Of a stretch of DNA of 64,000 nucleotides, positions 1-11,435 are shown one piece after another. Origin of the DNA: Terebella lapidaria. Its lineage: Eukaryota > Annelida > Polychaeta > Terebellida > Terebellidae. The notes beneath the pieces were generated by a model. The model did no database searches. It was not told the DNA's origin and saw only the letters and a list, made by a program, of their open reading frames with translations. The DNA is taken from positions 1,910,181 through 1,974,180 of the forward strand of contig OX424570.1 in NCBI GenBank assembly GCA_949152475.1. Direction: 5' to 3'. The translations under genes and the position numbers were made by a program. Numbering within the stretch: the first letter of the stretch is position 1; each line of letters begins with the position of its first letter.

Positions 1-1334
1 GATGGATTGGCCGGATATCAAACATATGTGGTTAAGTCTCGATCCAATGTGGAATCCAAGGATTTACAGGGATCTCGCTGCCCTACGAAGGTCGGGCGTC
101 ATTATCTTGATTCCATTCGTGGGTCCAGAATACCATTGTTGGCAGGTTTATCTGTTTGATCGTAGTCTTTTTTACCCCATGATAATAGGAACTCCGAGTG
201 ATGTACCTAATTGAAAAACCGGTAGAAATGCCATTTACGACAGATCTGTTTCGACATTTTGTGTGATTGTTCCACACATGTATATATGGACCTATTAATA
301 TATACAAAATAAGATTGTTGTGATGGAAAAACTCATCATAATTAACACTGGGTATTAAAAACAAACAATGCTCCGGGGGATCTGCTTCCACACGCAGCTG
401 GCTGGCGCATGTGATATTCACATGGTGTTGACTTTGATACTTTATTATCACTCGGATTTGACCAGTTGAAATTCAGAATTCATCCATAGATTCAGTCTTA
501 GAATATGAATTTGGTTGTTATTTTATATCGAATACATACACAACACACTGTGGTCCTATTGAGCACGTCTCTTTAATTTCTATATTTTGCATCTTCACTT
601 CTGAGGACCAACCTGGAACGAATGTTACTATGCATCATAGTTGATCGATTTGAATCATGAAAAATAACATTTTTGTGAGATATATAATATAGGTTGAAGA
701 AATAAGAAGGCTTGTGATAACACTGGAGTTATTAGTATATCTATAGAACATCAGGTACCACACTGACTGGATAATTATCACCTTGTATGACTGCTAATTG
801 ACATTGAAGTAAAGATCTTGGTTTTGTATCATAATGTTAATGACATAATGACATGATGTTCAATAATTAGTCCCACAGCCTGTATGCAGATACCGATACA
901 AATCGAAATGGCAGAAAGGCCAGAGAGTGTATAGAACAAGTGACAGTGCATATTAGATGGAATAGTCTGTGTGAGAGTCAAATGGTCTGTACAGAAATAT
1001 TTCTGACACTTTGATGCTTGATTCTTACATGACATCAGATTTACCGTATTATATTGATGTTTATCAAGATGTTTCTGCTGCAAATAATTACTAAATTCAC
1101 GTAACAAATGGAGTTCAGCTTCAATAACATATGTTAAAACGGATTATCAACATTTACACAAAATTTGAAGCCACGCTCATTTTTTTTTTGAAATAAGCAA
1201 TGTATATATTTGTCATAACCATTTCATGATTTACACATCGGAAACAGCTTGAGTTTACCTCTTCATCTCCTAACTTCTTAAGTGACAAATAACAGTCAAA
1301 ATCCAGACCATTTTTAAATTTGCATTACGGCGGA

Positions 1335-1372
1335 AGTTTTGAATAATCTGATATCTTAGATTATTCAAAACT
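1335..1372. repeat. Perfect 15-bp hairpin
   Basis: The arm agttttgaataatct (1335-1349) is followed by an 8-base loop and its exact reverse complement (1358-1372). Nothing nearby suggests a gene or a mobile-element end. Confidence 0.8.
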
Positions 1373-2333
1373 CTTGTTGTGCTGTGTCAAGAAGTCTTTG
1401 TTGAATAAAATACAAACATTATTCTATATTTTACATCTCCATACATATTCGAACCCATACATGTCCGTACATACCTAAATGTTTCCCCACGATTCAGCAT
1501 GTTTGCACAATGAATTGCGGACTTTGAATTTCATCATCAACTGGCTTTATGCAGTTTTATTACACTTCAGTTAATATTGAATGTATAGTAGTGAATTTCT
1601 GTATTCTGCAATTTCTCCACAATTTCTCATTTGATAAAGACACAGATACCAGACAATCATTACAAAACATTCAATGAATGCTCAGGTATTATCATGCGAA
1701 AACACATATTGGCAATAAAGCTTTAACCTAAAGTCAATTTTTGATTACTGATTGATTGATTATATTCAGGCAAGTGTACACGAAACATTGGCATGGGATG
1801 GCACACTACAGTGTCGGTCATTTATTTCCCGTGTGGTCCCGGGGAGTAAATCATGATTTTGGGCATTTGAATATTTTGAAATTAGTTTACATACTTGTAT
1901 TTGTACTATAGGGACACATTTGTTCTTGAGAGAGGGTCGGCTTTTGAGATAATTGTTTAACATGTTTTTTTTTTTAAAAATAAGTATTTATTTGGCAGGG
2001 TTTTAATACATGAGGGCAGATTGTTCAAGGTTGTACCACATTTTACGTCAAAATTGTTTGAGGCGATACCATTAACTCGTGGTTTTACAAAATTATGTTG
2101 TGCGTTTCGAGTTTCGAGTAGAAAAGTATGGCTTTTAGAGCAATGGTGCACTCTCTATGAGTTTTGACACAAATAATATGGTGCAGTGTCATTGAAAAAA
2201 CATTGTACACGTGATTAGGGGTAATTGTGATACACGCTTGATGGTGTTGAAAAGCCAATTTCCTCTAATTTGGCTTGTCCTCTGTGGCTTCGTGGGCCCG
2301 ATTGTGAAACAAACTGTCCAGTTGTATCAGAAA

Positions 2334-2361
2334 TACATAACGAGAGATCTCTCGTTATGTA
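2334..2361. repeat. Perfect 28-bp palindrome
   Basis: The half-site tacataacgagaga is followed directly by its reverse complement with no spacer, centred on agatct. Weaker complementarity continues for a few bases outside the perfect core. Confidence 0.85.
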
Positions 2362-2460
2362 GTTCTGGTCGTACCCATTATACGATAACAAACAATAATA
2401 TGAACAAATGGCCATCAAACTACAACACTGTTGGTGCTATAATTATTTTTGTTCTCTCAG

Positions 2461-2576
2461 AATAAGACCATGGTCCATTTTTCCAGACAACGGGAGCGCG
2501 TGTAAATAACAATTTGAAGATAAGACTATGATTTTATTACTTGCGAATATTTTCAAAATAAAAGCATGGTCTTATT
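2461..2576. repeat. Small inverted-repeat (MITE-like) unit
   Basis: aataagaccatg (2461-2472) and its exact reverse complement (2565-2576) bound about 116 bp. A related taagactatg motif lies between them. This looks like a tiny foldback remnant; no target duplication was identified. Confidence 0.4.
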
Positions 2577-3529
2577 TCATGGTGGTGTCATTCACGGGAA
2601 CCATCAATAGATGTACAGTGGTGATTGACCAGAGTGTGCAGTGGATGTCAGGAGAAGAACCTTGAGCTGATAGAGTGGGAGTTACCGATCTCTGACTTGA
2701 CAAAGGAAATATGCACTGCTGGTTTGGTCTAACAATGCATCAGTGTATGTATCGACTAATTGCCACTATACATATGTGATATGATTTTGATTTTTTGATT
2801 TGGTACCAGCTGTTACGGGTCCATACATTCAGTACTTTTGATGATGCTAATGAAATTTTGAATTTTGATAAACCCGGATGAACAAACGGACGCTGCAGTG
2901 AAACTTCAAGGCAGTCGAACGTCAGGTGAGCACTAAACAATATTTTCAAACTTATAGGTTTACATGTGGAACGAGACAATCGGAGATTGCAGATTCTCGC
3001 CCCCTGATTTAGTCATTAAACAAATTGAACATATATTCAAAGCACAATATCGCAGACTTTTGTTACCAAGATTAAGAATAGAAAAACGTGAATAGTTCAT
3101 AAGAAGCATACCAAATTTGAGGCGATTTCATGGCTTTCTGACGAATTTGTAATGTTTCGAAGTTCTAGGATTATGGCGTCATGATGACGTCACCGTACGT
3201 CGTAGCGCCCAACTATTAAGAAATCAATCGGAAATATGGGGCTCAAGACATTCTGTGGTTAATTTCTCATCAGGTTTCATAAGATTTGAAAAATTTACTC
3301 TGCCTGTCAAATTCTGTGTTTACTCTCAAAATTTGTGTTTACCTGTATAATTCCATCACAATGAATGTACCTTGTTGTTGGCTCCATCATGACAACTTTA
3401 TTTTTCATTTCAACAACTTCAACTGAAAATTTGTAATACACATGCGATTGCAATTCCCTTCCTGTATGTTGTTGTCCAGCCGCATCTTTATACCTCAATT
3501 GGATAAAAACGTTTTCCGTGTTCTCAAAT

Positions 3530-4245
3530 GTAAAAATATGGAAGGAATTGGGTTCAAAGCTTATACAAAAAATGGACGAATCTGGTGTTATTTCTGTTCT
3601 AGACTATGGTAGTGGTGTATGGGGCTATAACATGAATAATTCTGAATTAATTCAAAACAAAGCTATACGGTATTTTTAGGGGTACATAATTTTACAGCTG
3701 TTTGCGCGCTACAGGGAGAGAGTGGATGGTTACGATGTAAATATAGAAAGTACCTGAATATGTTGAGATTTTGGAATCGCTTGATAATAATGCCGCATGA
3801 ACGACTTACAAAACAAAAGAAACTGTACCACCTATCTGAAAATGAATGGGAAAACAGCGTTTTCTAAACCTAAATTACGCTGTTATGTTAAGTTAAAAAG
3901 TGAGTATAAAACAGAGTCTTATACTGCCAAAATCCGTTACCGATGCGAAAGATCTATTACTGCAAACTAAGGTGTGGTATTTTACAGTTGCATATCGAAA
4001 CAGGAAGATTTTATCAAACTTTGTGACAAGATAGGACAGGTCAAATATGTAAAAACAGTGATATTGAGGATGAAAGACACTTTATTTGCACTTGTTTAGA
4101 TTATTAAAAAAAAGAGATCTATATCATATAGCCAAACTATTGGACCCCAAATTTAAGGAAAACAAACTGCTTCTGAAAAGTTTATAATCATTATAAACAG
4201 TGGTTCTAAACAATAAAGTGTCATATTCTGTTTGCCGAACACGGA
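3530..4245 (+). pseudogene. Non-LTR retrotransposon 3' relic (RT C-terminal part)
   Basis: Translation from about 3582 gives VLDYGSGVWGYN, then after a frameshift near 3676 FLGVHNF, SGWLRCKYRKYLNMLRFW and RL. This pattern (conserved VxDYGSGVWG, then RAIRxFLGVHxF, then a GW..KYR..LxMLRxWNR block) is typical of the region downstream of the RT fingers/palm in a group of animal LINEs. The later part (to about 4245) is more decayed. The 5' portion, including the RT catalytic motif, is absent, as expected for a 5'-truncated insertion. An aataaa-like motif near 4212 may be its 3' end. The exact clade is not resolved. Confidence 0.65.
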
Positions 4246-4689
4246 TCTCGCTATATTTACTATTCATATAACTTTAAATACCTTCCACAGTTTCGTAGCA
4301 TGTAAAAGCAACGATGATAACTACTAGTATATCACATAGACGACTTGTGTAATGTTGAAAAGATGTCCATTACAATACTCATCACCATATTTTCTTGAGA
4401 ACTCGGTTTCTTCACTTGGTTTAGAAAACGAAACATGTTGTTCAATCCAAAAATACCATTATTTTGAGACGTAATTTATTATATTTTACCAAAACTACAA
4501 ACACCATAACAAACATCATGCTGAATCATATAAGTATATAGCCATAGCCACCAGAACTGATCCTGCGGCAGAGTTGTGTACAGTACTGTTCCACTTACTT
4601 TCAAGATACATTCACAAACCCATCTGCTACTCCAATATGAGAAAAGAGAATATTTATGAAAGATAGTTTAGTATATACACAAGAACTTC

Positions 4690-5310
4690 AAGATGATCAC
4701 ATGAGTAAATCATTCAGTCATATTTTAGATGAATAAATACAGCATCTGCTCATTGGACATTGCAGCAAGAAATCAACTTCGGACACAGTGATCGAGAGTC
4801 GTGCATACCACAGTGCATCAAATGCTCAACATTTCCAACCATCCCAGTTGATTTGTTCTATAAACAATATCACTATACAATTCAATGATTCCATCGAATA
4901 ACTCTGGTGAGCAATGATATGGACCATTATTTCTACATTGACTTCACAAACCACAAACATTATATACATCAATCCATTATTACTCCCAAAATCTGGTCAA
5001 ATTTTCTCGATTCAGCTCCGAACAATCAGAGATCAATAACTAACACCTCCTGAGAACGTCCGGCTGTGGTTCCAAACAATCAGAAATCAGTGACTAACAT
5101 TTCCTGACAACAATAAAAAATTAGTGACTGAAACCTAGTTACAGAGGTCAGTGACGAGCAATTGCTCAGAGTATTTGGGTGTGGTTCCGAGAAGCCCCAT
5201 TTCATCCTTGCTCGATGCGCCATCTGGCGAGGTGGCTTCCTCCTGCTCGGTTGGCTGTTCGGGGGCGAAGTTCTCCTTGCGAGCTGTGGTGGATGTACCA
5301 CCGAAATTTA
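4690..5310 (-). pseudogene. Partial tandem duplicate of the GPCR 3' end
   Basis: Read on the minus strand, 5305-5150 repeats the last ~50 codons of the GPCR at 6050-7273 (GGTSTTARKENFAPEQPTEQ onward, ending LLVTDL-like). Sequence to about 4690 then repeats the receptor's 3' flank; both copies share gatcacatgagtaaatcatt (4695 and 5334) and agcaatgatat. There is no upstream receptor coding sequence, and homology stops abruptly at the GGTGGTACATCC codons, so this copy cannot encode a receptor. Within 5020-5160 the terminal-codon block (ATCAGTGACTAAC..CCTGA-type) occurs about three times in degraded form, suggesting further local duplication. The copy lacks the SINE found in the gene-proximal 3' flank, so that SINE arrived after the duplication. 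Confidence 0.8.
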
Positions 5311-5399
5311 GTTTATATACATACATGAGCATGATCACATGAGTAAATCATTCGGTAATACTTTAGACGAAAAACAACAACAACATGAAACAGTCTCAT

Positions 5400-5756
5400 T
5401 CCGACTGAGATGGCCGAGTGGTTACGTGCGAGCGCTTAGTCGCTCAATTTGAACCAACAGCTATCGCCGGCGTGGGTTCGATCCTACGTCGGGCCGCATG
5501 TGCGGTAATTGTAGGGGGATTTTCTCCCTGCCCTCACACCTAACAGTGTGCCCGTGACTCGGATATCACGTAAAATGGAGGTCCCATCTCTAAAAAATGT
5601 TGTAAAGGGATGTAAAAGACCCCTCTGAGAACGACATGTACCCTGGCAGTGACCACTCTCAGAGGACTAAATTCCAAACTGTGAAGCGCTTTGATAATGT
5701 GTATAACGTTGATAAAGCGCTCTATAAGAACCGGTTATTATTATTATTATTATTCC
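5400..5756 (+). mobile_element. tRNA-derived SINE (class II tRNA head)
   Basis: The head has an A box (tggccgagtgg, 5411-5421) and a B box (ggttcgatcc, 5475-5484). The long spacing between them fits a Leu/Ser-type tRNA with a long variable arm. The body ends in a tail carrying two agcgctttgat/aagcgctctat motifs and a (tta)n run up to 5755. A short attcc repeat at both edges may be the target duplication. The SINE interrupts the duplicated 3' flank of the GPCR gene, and the second duplicate lacks it. Internal RNA polymerase III promoter elements are inferred from the boxes. Confidence 0.85.
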
Positions 5757-6049
5757 AATGCCGTAGCAAAATAATGACATAGCAACTGTTCATTGGTCAT
5801 TGCACCAGCAAGTCAACGTTGGCCACATCGATACAGAGTCGTGAATACTACAATCAAATCATCGACTTCACCAGATATTCCAGTTGATTTGTTGTGATAT
5901 GATATCAATACATACTTGACGATGCTCTCAATTAGTTCTGGTGAGCAATGATATTACCCAATATTTTTACACTGTTTCCACAAGCCACAAAAAAACATAT
6001 ACATACATCATTAATCACTCCTCAAAGTTTTTACTGTGGATCCGAGCTA

Positions 6050-7273
6050 TCAAAGATCAGTGACCAACAACTCCTCAGAGTGTTCGGTCGTGGCTCCGAG
6101 AAGCCCCATTTCATCCTTGCTCGATGCGCCATCTGGCGAGGTAGCTTCCTCCTGCTCGGTTGGCTGTTCGGGGGCGAAGTTCTCCTTGCGAGCTGTGGTG
6201 GATGTACCACCGTTACATGTGGCATTCTCGTTCTTGTAGTCGAACGTGTTGAGGACGTGACTGCCGTGTTGGGATGAGCCGTACTTGTCCACACAGGAAC
6301 AGATGGAATGAAACCTCTTTCGGAAGTCCTTGCTGACGTAATTGTAGATGATGGGATTCATGCACGAGTTGGCATAGGCCAGACAGTGACACATGACTCG
6401 GAATATCTGGTAAGCTCGAGTGTCTGGTATGTTTCCGTAGTGTGCCCAGAGTAGACTCATGTGTAGGGGGAACCAGCTCACACCGAACACAGCCACGACA
6501 ACAAGGACAATCCGAGAGGCGAAAGTCGTGCGATAACGTCCTCGCTCCTCAGAAGAGGTACTTCTGTTGCTCTGACGTAAGGACGAGTGCTTCCTGTTCC
6601 CAGTTAGATACCTCATCAGTAGCGAGTAAAATGTTGCAATCAAGATAAATGGGACAATATAGGAAAATGTAAAAAAGGTGATGTGCACCATTTTTCCATT
6701 ATCCACAGCACAATAACGGTAGCTGGGGTGGTATTCCTTGATGCTATATGAGTAGAGGATTGGTACATTGACAATCAGCATGACTACCCACATCAGTATA
6801 ATCAGTAACAGGATATTTCGATTCTTCTGGAAATACATAGATCTATGAGAAACAGTTATTGTAAAGTATCGCACTACTGATATAGCCACAAGGGTATAAG
6901 CCGTTATGTAAACAGTCACATAGAGTACATACTGCCAGAGCTTACAGAAAAACTCTGCTATTTCCCAGTTGTCGGCTGCGTAGTGATACGTCACAAAAGG
7001 CACACATAGTGTCAGAAACAAAATGTCGCCTATGGCCAGGTTCAGCAGGAGGAGGTTGACGGTGTTCCGCATCTTTCTCTTGGAGAGAATGACGAAAAGA
7101 ACGAGAAGATTTCCCACGAGTCCAATGGCCGTGATGGACGAGAAGAGGATGGGGACAGTAATCTTGTAGAAGGCCCAGTGAAAGTCAATATCCGCCTGTG
7201 TAATGTTCGACACGGGCATTCCAAAGATCGAGTCTTGACTCCGGTTGGTTTCAGGGTGAACTGTGATATCCAT
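6050..7273 (-). CDS. Allatostatin-A/buccalin/galanin-type neuropeptide GPCR
   Basis: A single uninterrupted 407-residue rhodopsin-class (class A) receptor, expected in the plasma membrane and coupled to G proteins. Seen: N-glycosylation sites N10-R-S and N23-I-T; TM1 ~37-62 with GN55; TM2 with NLAIGD83; the C110-C188 pair expected to form the extracellular disulphide; TM3 ending VVR135Y; TM4 ~153-175; TM5 with P208; TM6 with SWFP (W267, P269); TM7 with NPIIY (306-310), then helix 8 KDFRKRF and Cys325/327 as possible palmitoylation sites. The SWFPLHM and NSCMNPIIYNYVSKDFRKRF-type ends fit the allatostatin-A/galanin family; in molluscs the ligand would be a buccalin-like peptide (inference). 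The acidic Ser/Thr-rich tail may bind arrestin. Start: the ATG at 7271-7273 gives a full extracellular N-terminus. Odd: VRY replaces DRY, and there are no introns. The 3' end is partly duplicated downstream. Kisspeptin-type receptors are a less likely alternative. Confidence 0.9.
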   Translation of the reverse strand: MDITVHPETNRSQDSIFGMPVSNITQADIDFHWAFYKITVPILFSSITAIGLVGNLLVLFVILSKRKMRNTVNLLLLNLAIGDILFLTLCVPFVTYHYAADNWEIAEFFCKLWQYVLYVTVYITAYTLVAISVVRYFTITVSHRSMYFQKNRNILLLIILMWVVMLIVNVPILYSYSIKEYHPSYRYCAVDNGKMVHITFFTFSYIVPFILIATFYSLLMRYLTGNRKHSSLRQSNRSTSSEERGRYRTTFASRIVLVVVAVFGVSWFPLHMSLLWAHYGNIPDTRAYQIFRVMCHCLAYANSCMNPIIYNYVSKDFRKRFHSICSCVDKYGSSQHGSHVLNTFDYKNENATCNGGTSTTARKENFAPEQPTEQEEATSPDGASSKDEMGLLGATTEHSEELLVTDL

Positions 7274-10200
7274 GATTAATGCAGCTGCCTATTAGAAGTA
7301 CTCAAAAGTCAGTTTCAAATGGAACGTTGTCCGTGTCGTTCCTGTGTAAGACAAGTATTTAGCAAATCTATATTTCTACCAGAATTGTCGTGTTTATTCC
7401 TCTTCAATAACTAAAATATTGCACCAGATGTAGACGATTAAAGTGTGTGATGACCATCCAAAAGGTCACAACTTGCATGTGAATTATACTCCAGTATGTA
7501 AATTCCGACATTAGAACAGTATTCCAGCAAAGCCAATGTTCCATAGACAATTACAACACCTGTTTTCTCACTGGAGGGGATTTTACCCATCAAGCAGGAG
7601 ACAGAATATGGACTTGGACTGATGTAAAAACGACGGGGAGTCGACTGATGAGAGCGGTCCACATTAACTCGGCTCGACGCCTGGCCGCGGTCGCCAGCCT
7701 GGCATCAAGCCACAAGTTGTCAATGACCGGCCAGCAGAGAGGATGTCACTAGCCTGTCTTCTCTCCCTCCAGTCACTTCTAGCGCTCGGCTGACTGGAAA
7801 CTGACGACTTGTTGCTGGGCAGATATCAACAAAGCCTGTTATATCCGTGGCTCTGCCTCTGAACGGTTGGCTCACACTTGGAAAACAGACCAGGAAATCG
7901 ATGATGTTCACACTGTTGGAATCCTGTCTTTGTCCTGTTTGCCACAAGGAAACCTGTAGGTTCTGAATTTTAATGAGTACACACCCAGAAACTGATCACT
8001 TTTTTCAACCTTCCTAGACTTTCGTCTAGATTGGTAACCTGCTTCGTACCTGCTGGATAAATATTGGATGGATAATTTATTTCGATCTTTGGTATTGAAA
8101 AGAACACTGAACAATTTACAAGCAGAAAGATTACAGTTCGGGGTAACAAGTTGAACGTGAGCTCTATCTAGTCGGTTCTCAAAAGAATTACTAACAACAA
8201 ATTGAAGAAAAAACTGACAGCCTTAAATAAATACAATAGTAAAGTAAATACATACAAAATAGTAAAAGAACGAAAGAGATAATAGGCCGAAAAACAACAG
8301 CAATACCAATTATGTAACACGATGGTAGAGTCAAATATGGCAATAAGACATGTAACATAATTGACAACATAAACAAGAATGGAAGTATTCAAACATTATG
8401 ACAGGTTTAGCTACAGCTATAAAATAATATCATATATAGTCTTGGAGGTCTCAATTGATCCGATGAGGTGTTGACCTGTATACTGGCATAGCATACACCC
8501 AGGCTGTATTCAGGAGTATTCGACACCAGGTGTGCATTTCTGACCATTGGGGCTACAAGTCGGGCCTTTTGAGCCAGTCGAAACGAAATTAGTGAAAAAA
8601 TACTGTTCATGTGCAAAAGTTCATAATGGGTTGTGGATTTCTTTTCGAAAGTACTGGACAACGATGGACGCAACGATTATACCTCAGAGCTTCTGGAGTA
8701 TAATATTGGAATGTCTTGATCAGAAGTTGTATATTATTGTAATACATGCTTATACATGTAACATACATTACACATCGGATGGACTATCAAGGTGGCTAGA
8801 TAAAAAAAACACCAGTAAAATATGAGTTGTATGTACTCATGCAAGTTGTAGATGCCCAGTGTGAACTATCCTCAATATATCAACGCTTTATCGTGCAATA
8901 AGCTCATCGATTCATCTCCGATAGAATTGATAGCCCACTTGCCTTACGAGGGAATATACAGACTGTTCCAGATAGTCTGAGATCGAGGAGAATTCTGAGT
9001 TTCAGGCCATTAACTAGTCCCCCTAGGCCAGTTATGTGTGTAATTATACATTGATCGTTTTGTTCCAAGCCTATAGATTGCCATGTTTTATTTCTGCTCC
9101 CATCGAGGGAATACTGTGTATGAGGCGGGAGGTAGAGCCATATACTGGCCTATGAAAAAAAATAAAGCCGGCCAGATACGTCATACACAAGACCTGTTAT
9201 ACAGCTGTAATATAGATATTGACACTGGCACCATGCTCTGTGTAAATATCCAAGAAGAGAATGATGCATCAGTCTCAAAACTTGATACATATTGTACCAA
9301 TATATTATATAGCAATTATTAAACCAAACATATAGCAAACATAAAATATTCTTCTAGTGATTAGGGTGAAACTTAAGTTGATGAATATGTGACTATATCT
9401 GATCATTTGAACGTATTATGTGAAATACATGAAGAAATCCACCGGACAAAATATGCAATACCCAGTGAGACACTTTCACACATGAGTTCATCCTTATAAA
9501 GCTTAGATTTGGTACCACATGTACACCTTTGTGAAGAATCGCTTGCCCGTTATCACAGCCACAGGGTGTTCATGGCTACATGAATGGTGCTATTGATTGC
9601 AAACTCTCCACACAAGGTGAGTGACCGGATGTTTCAGTTCGTGACGTGGTGGGTATCAACCCAATGCCTATACCTCCTGATATGTTTTACTTTCTCAATG
9701 ATCTTCAATGAATATTTTTCAAGTTTAGAACATATCATTGTTATGGTTGTTGAATCGAATATGATATCATCATCATAACATAAAGATAGATGCATTAATA
9801 TTAGTTATATGATTGAGAGTGGCGTAACTCCTCAAACCATGTACTAGGCAGCGAAGCCTGTCAGTGATATATGTATATGTAATGAGTTTACACAATAACT
9901 CTATCAGGTGCCATTTACTGTTGTATCAGAAACAGCTGATGACGTCAAGGACTCCATTACACATTATGCTCTAATCAGGACTGATAATTAGTTTCACACT
10001 CTTGTTGCCATTCCCCCTTACAACAAATACAACAGGTATGTGTGTCCGCCTGTGTGGCCATAAAATGTCACCTGTTCATGATGGTCAGTGTCATTCACAA
10101 TGAAAGATTCAGGCATCCATTGCGAAGAGATCGTGAATTAATGCAAAATTATCACACGCAAAGACAAAAAGGTCACGAGGGAAAGCCAGAAAATCGTGAG

Positions 10201-10635
10201 GGACCAAGAAAAAATCGTGCGGGGAGGCAAAATCGTGATCAAACGAAAAGAAGTTTTTTCTAGACTGGTGTTTCCTCTGAGGTGCTTCATAGATAGCGAG
10301 GTCTTGAATGTGTGATTTTGATTGGCGGATTGTTTCACTACAATGTTAGTTGCTGTGTATCCGGTGTATAACCCAAAACGTGATTGACCAGTGAGTTCAT
10401 GGATCCAACTTGGGCAAGGATCATCATGGCCACCTTTTAGCATTTCAGACCTCCAAATATAATAATATTCGGGATGTGTGTCATGACATAAAGTATGTAT
10501 CAAACTATTTATAACAATAGCTTAGGCTCCAAGATGATATTGTACCACTCAGGTGAATAACTTCCAAAGCAGCATCAAAGCTTGGCCGACAATGTGATCT
10601 AAGCGGAACTGGGCACACCTTCACACCCTGCAACA
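7274..10635. other. Gene-free stretch upstream of the GPCR
   Basis: The part next to 7273 must hold the receptor's 5' UTR and probably its promoter, but no convincing TATA box or initiator stands out. A locally GC-richer patch with CG dinucleotides lies at about 7660-7760 (tcgacgcctggccgcggtcg). No ORF beyond 8 kb has a recognisable domain. Confidence 0.5.
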
Positions 10636-10636
10636 T

Positions 10637-11083
10637 ATCTTAAGGCGGTGACTGACCTAGTTCTTTTGTCTAGGGATCAGGTCATGTTATTGTCACCGAC
10701 TTATGCTCAGATTTTCTGGAAGGAAGATCAACACACGGTCAGAAAAATGCAATTTCTACAACATAACGCATATATATAATAACTGAGGGGGGTGATACGA
10801 TGTCCGAGATACTACTACAACTTTATGTACTTCACAAATATTTGTAGGGGCTGAAATTCCCCAGAAATAAGGTTTCTTCCATCAATGTTTACCCCAAGTT
10901 TGACACGGTGATCACGTTCATGGTCATTTACAATAAATTCTGCACATTGTATTTCGATAATCTGTACACGGGTGTTAAGATAATCATCTCATGTTTCATA
11001 TATCCTGCGCATACGCGCCAATATATTGTAATTTTTCACTTATTCCTAAATTCGATTTGAGTCAAGCGTCACCGACTTAAGAT
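10637..11083 (+). repeat. Left arm of a large inverted-repeat pair
   Basis: Matches the reverse complement of 15183-15915. Shared blocks are acctagttcttttgt..catgttat (10658-10690) and tttcacttattcctaaat..gtcaagcgtcaccgactta (11030-11079), with intermediate similarity between them. Identity is roughly 70-85% by eye, so the pair is old. The motif gtcaccgactta occurs twice in this arm (10692 and 11068). Confidence 0.75.
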
Positions 11084-11435
11084 GTTAGTTGCCCAGAAAA
11101 GGACTGGTATCTCTCCACGAAAAAAACAATAAAGTATTAGCCACCGCCGATGTTCAATCGACGGTATGCATTGCAACATAAGAATGCAAATGTTCATATT
11201 ATTTTCTTTCCATATTTTTGTCTTCGTATTTGGAAAATGACCAAAATAACATGTATTATTATTATTATGACGATGCTTATATCTGCGCAAAATCAGAACA
11301 AGTGTTCTATCTGTGCGCTTACAGATAAAATGAGCAGACATGTAAACACATGATAAATACTGTACGATGATCATACCAAGTTAAAAGAGACATGGTTGAA
11401 AATAGTCTAAGACATGATAAAAAATAATGTGATAA

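Larger units (their letters stand above)
1..3525. other. Gene-free spacer
   Basis: No protein of recognisable family is seen on either strand; open frames are short and lack domain motifs. The stretch is AT-rich and contains three small foldback sequences listed separately (1335-1372, 2334-2361, 2461-2576). A CRE-like palindrome, tgacgtca, lies near 3184-3191, but no gene start follows it. Confidence 0.6.

Noticed and set aside
5135-5338. Duplicated GPCR tail as an alternative 3' exon of the receptor
   Set aside because: The homology edge (reading minus strand, ..aaatttc then ggtggtac) has no AG acceptor at the junction, and the copy is degraded by extra local repeats. A partial duplication explains it better.
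6119-6137. CTCF-like motif (cgccatctggcg) in the GPCR tail
   Set aside because: It matches the core less well than the 56-kb sites and is explained by coding sequence.
6031-6648. Plus-strand and alternative-frame ORFs over the GPCR
   Set aside because: They are shadows of the receptor coding sequence in other frames and carry no domain of their own.
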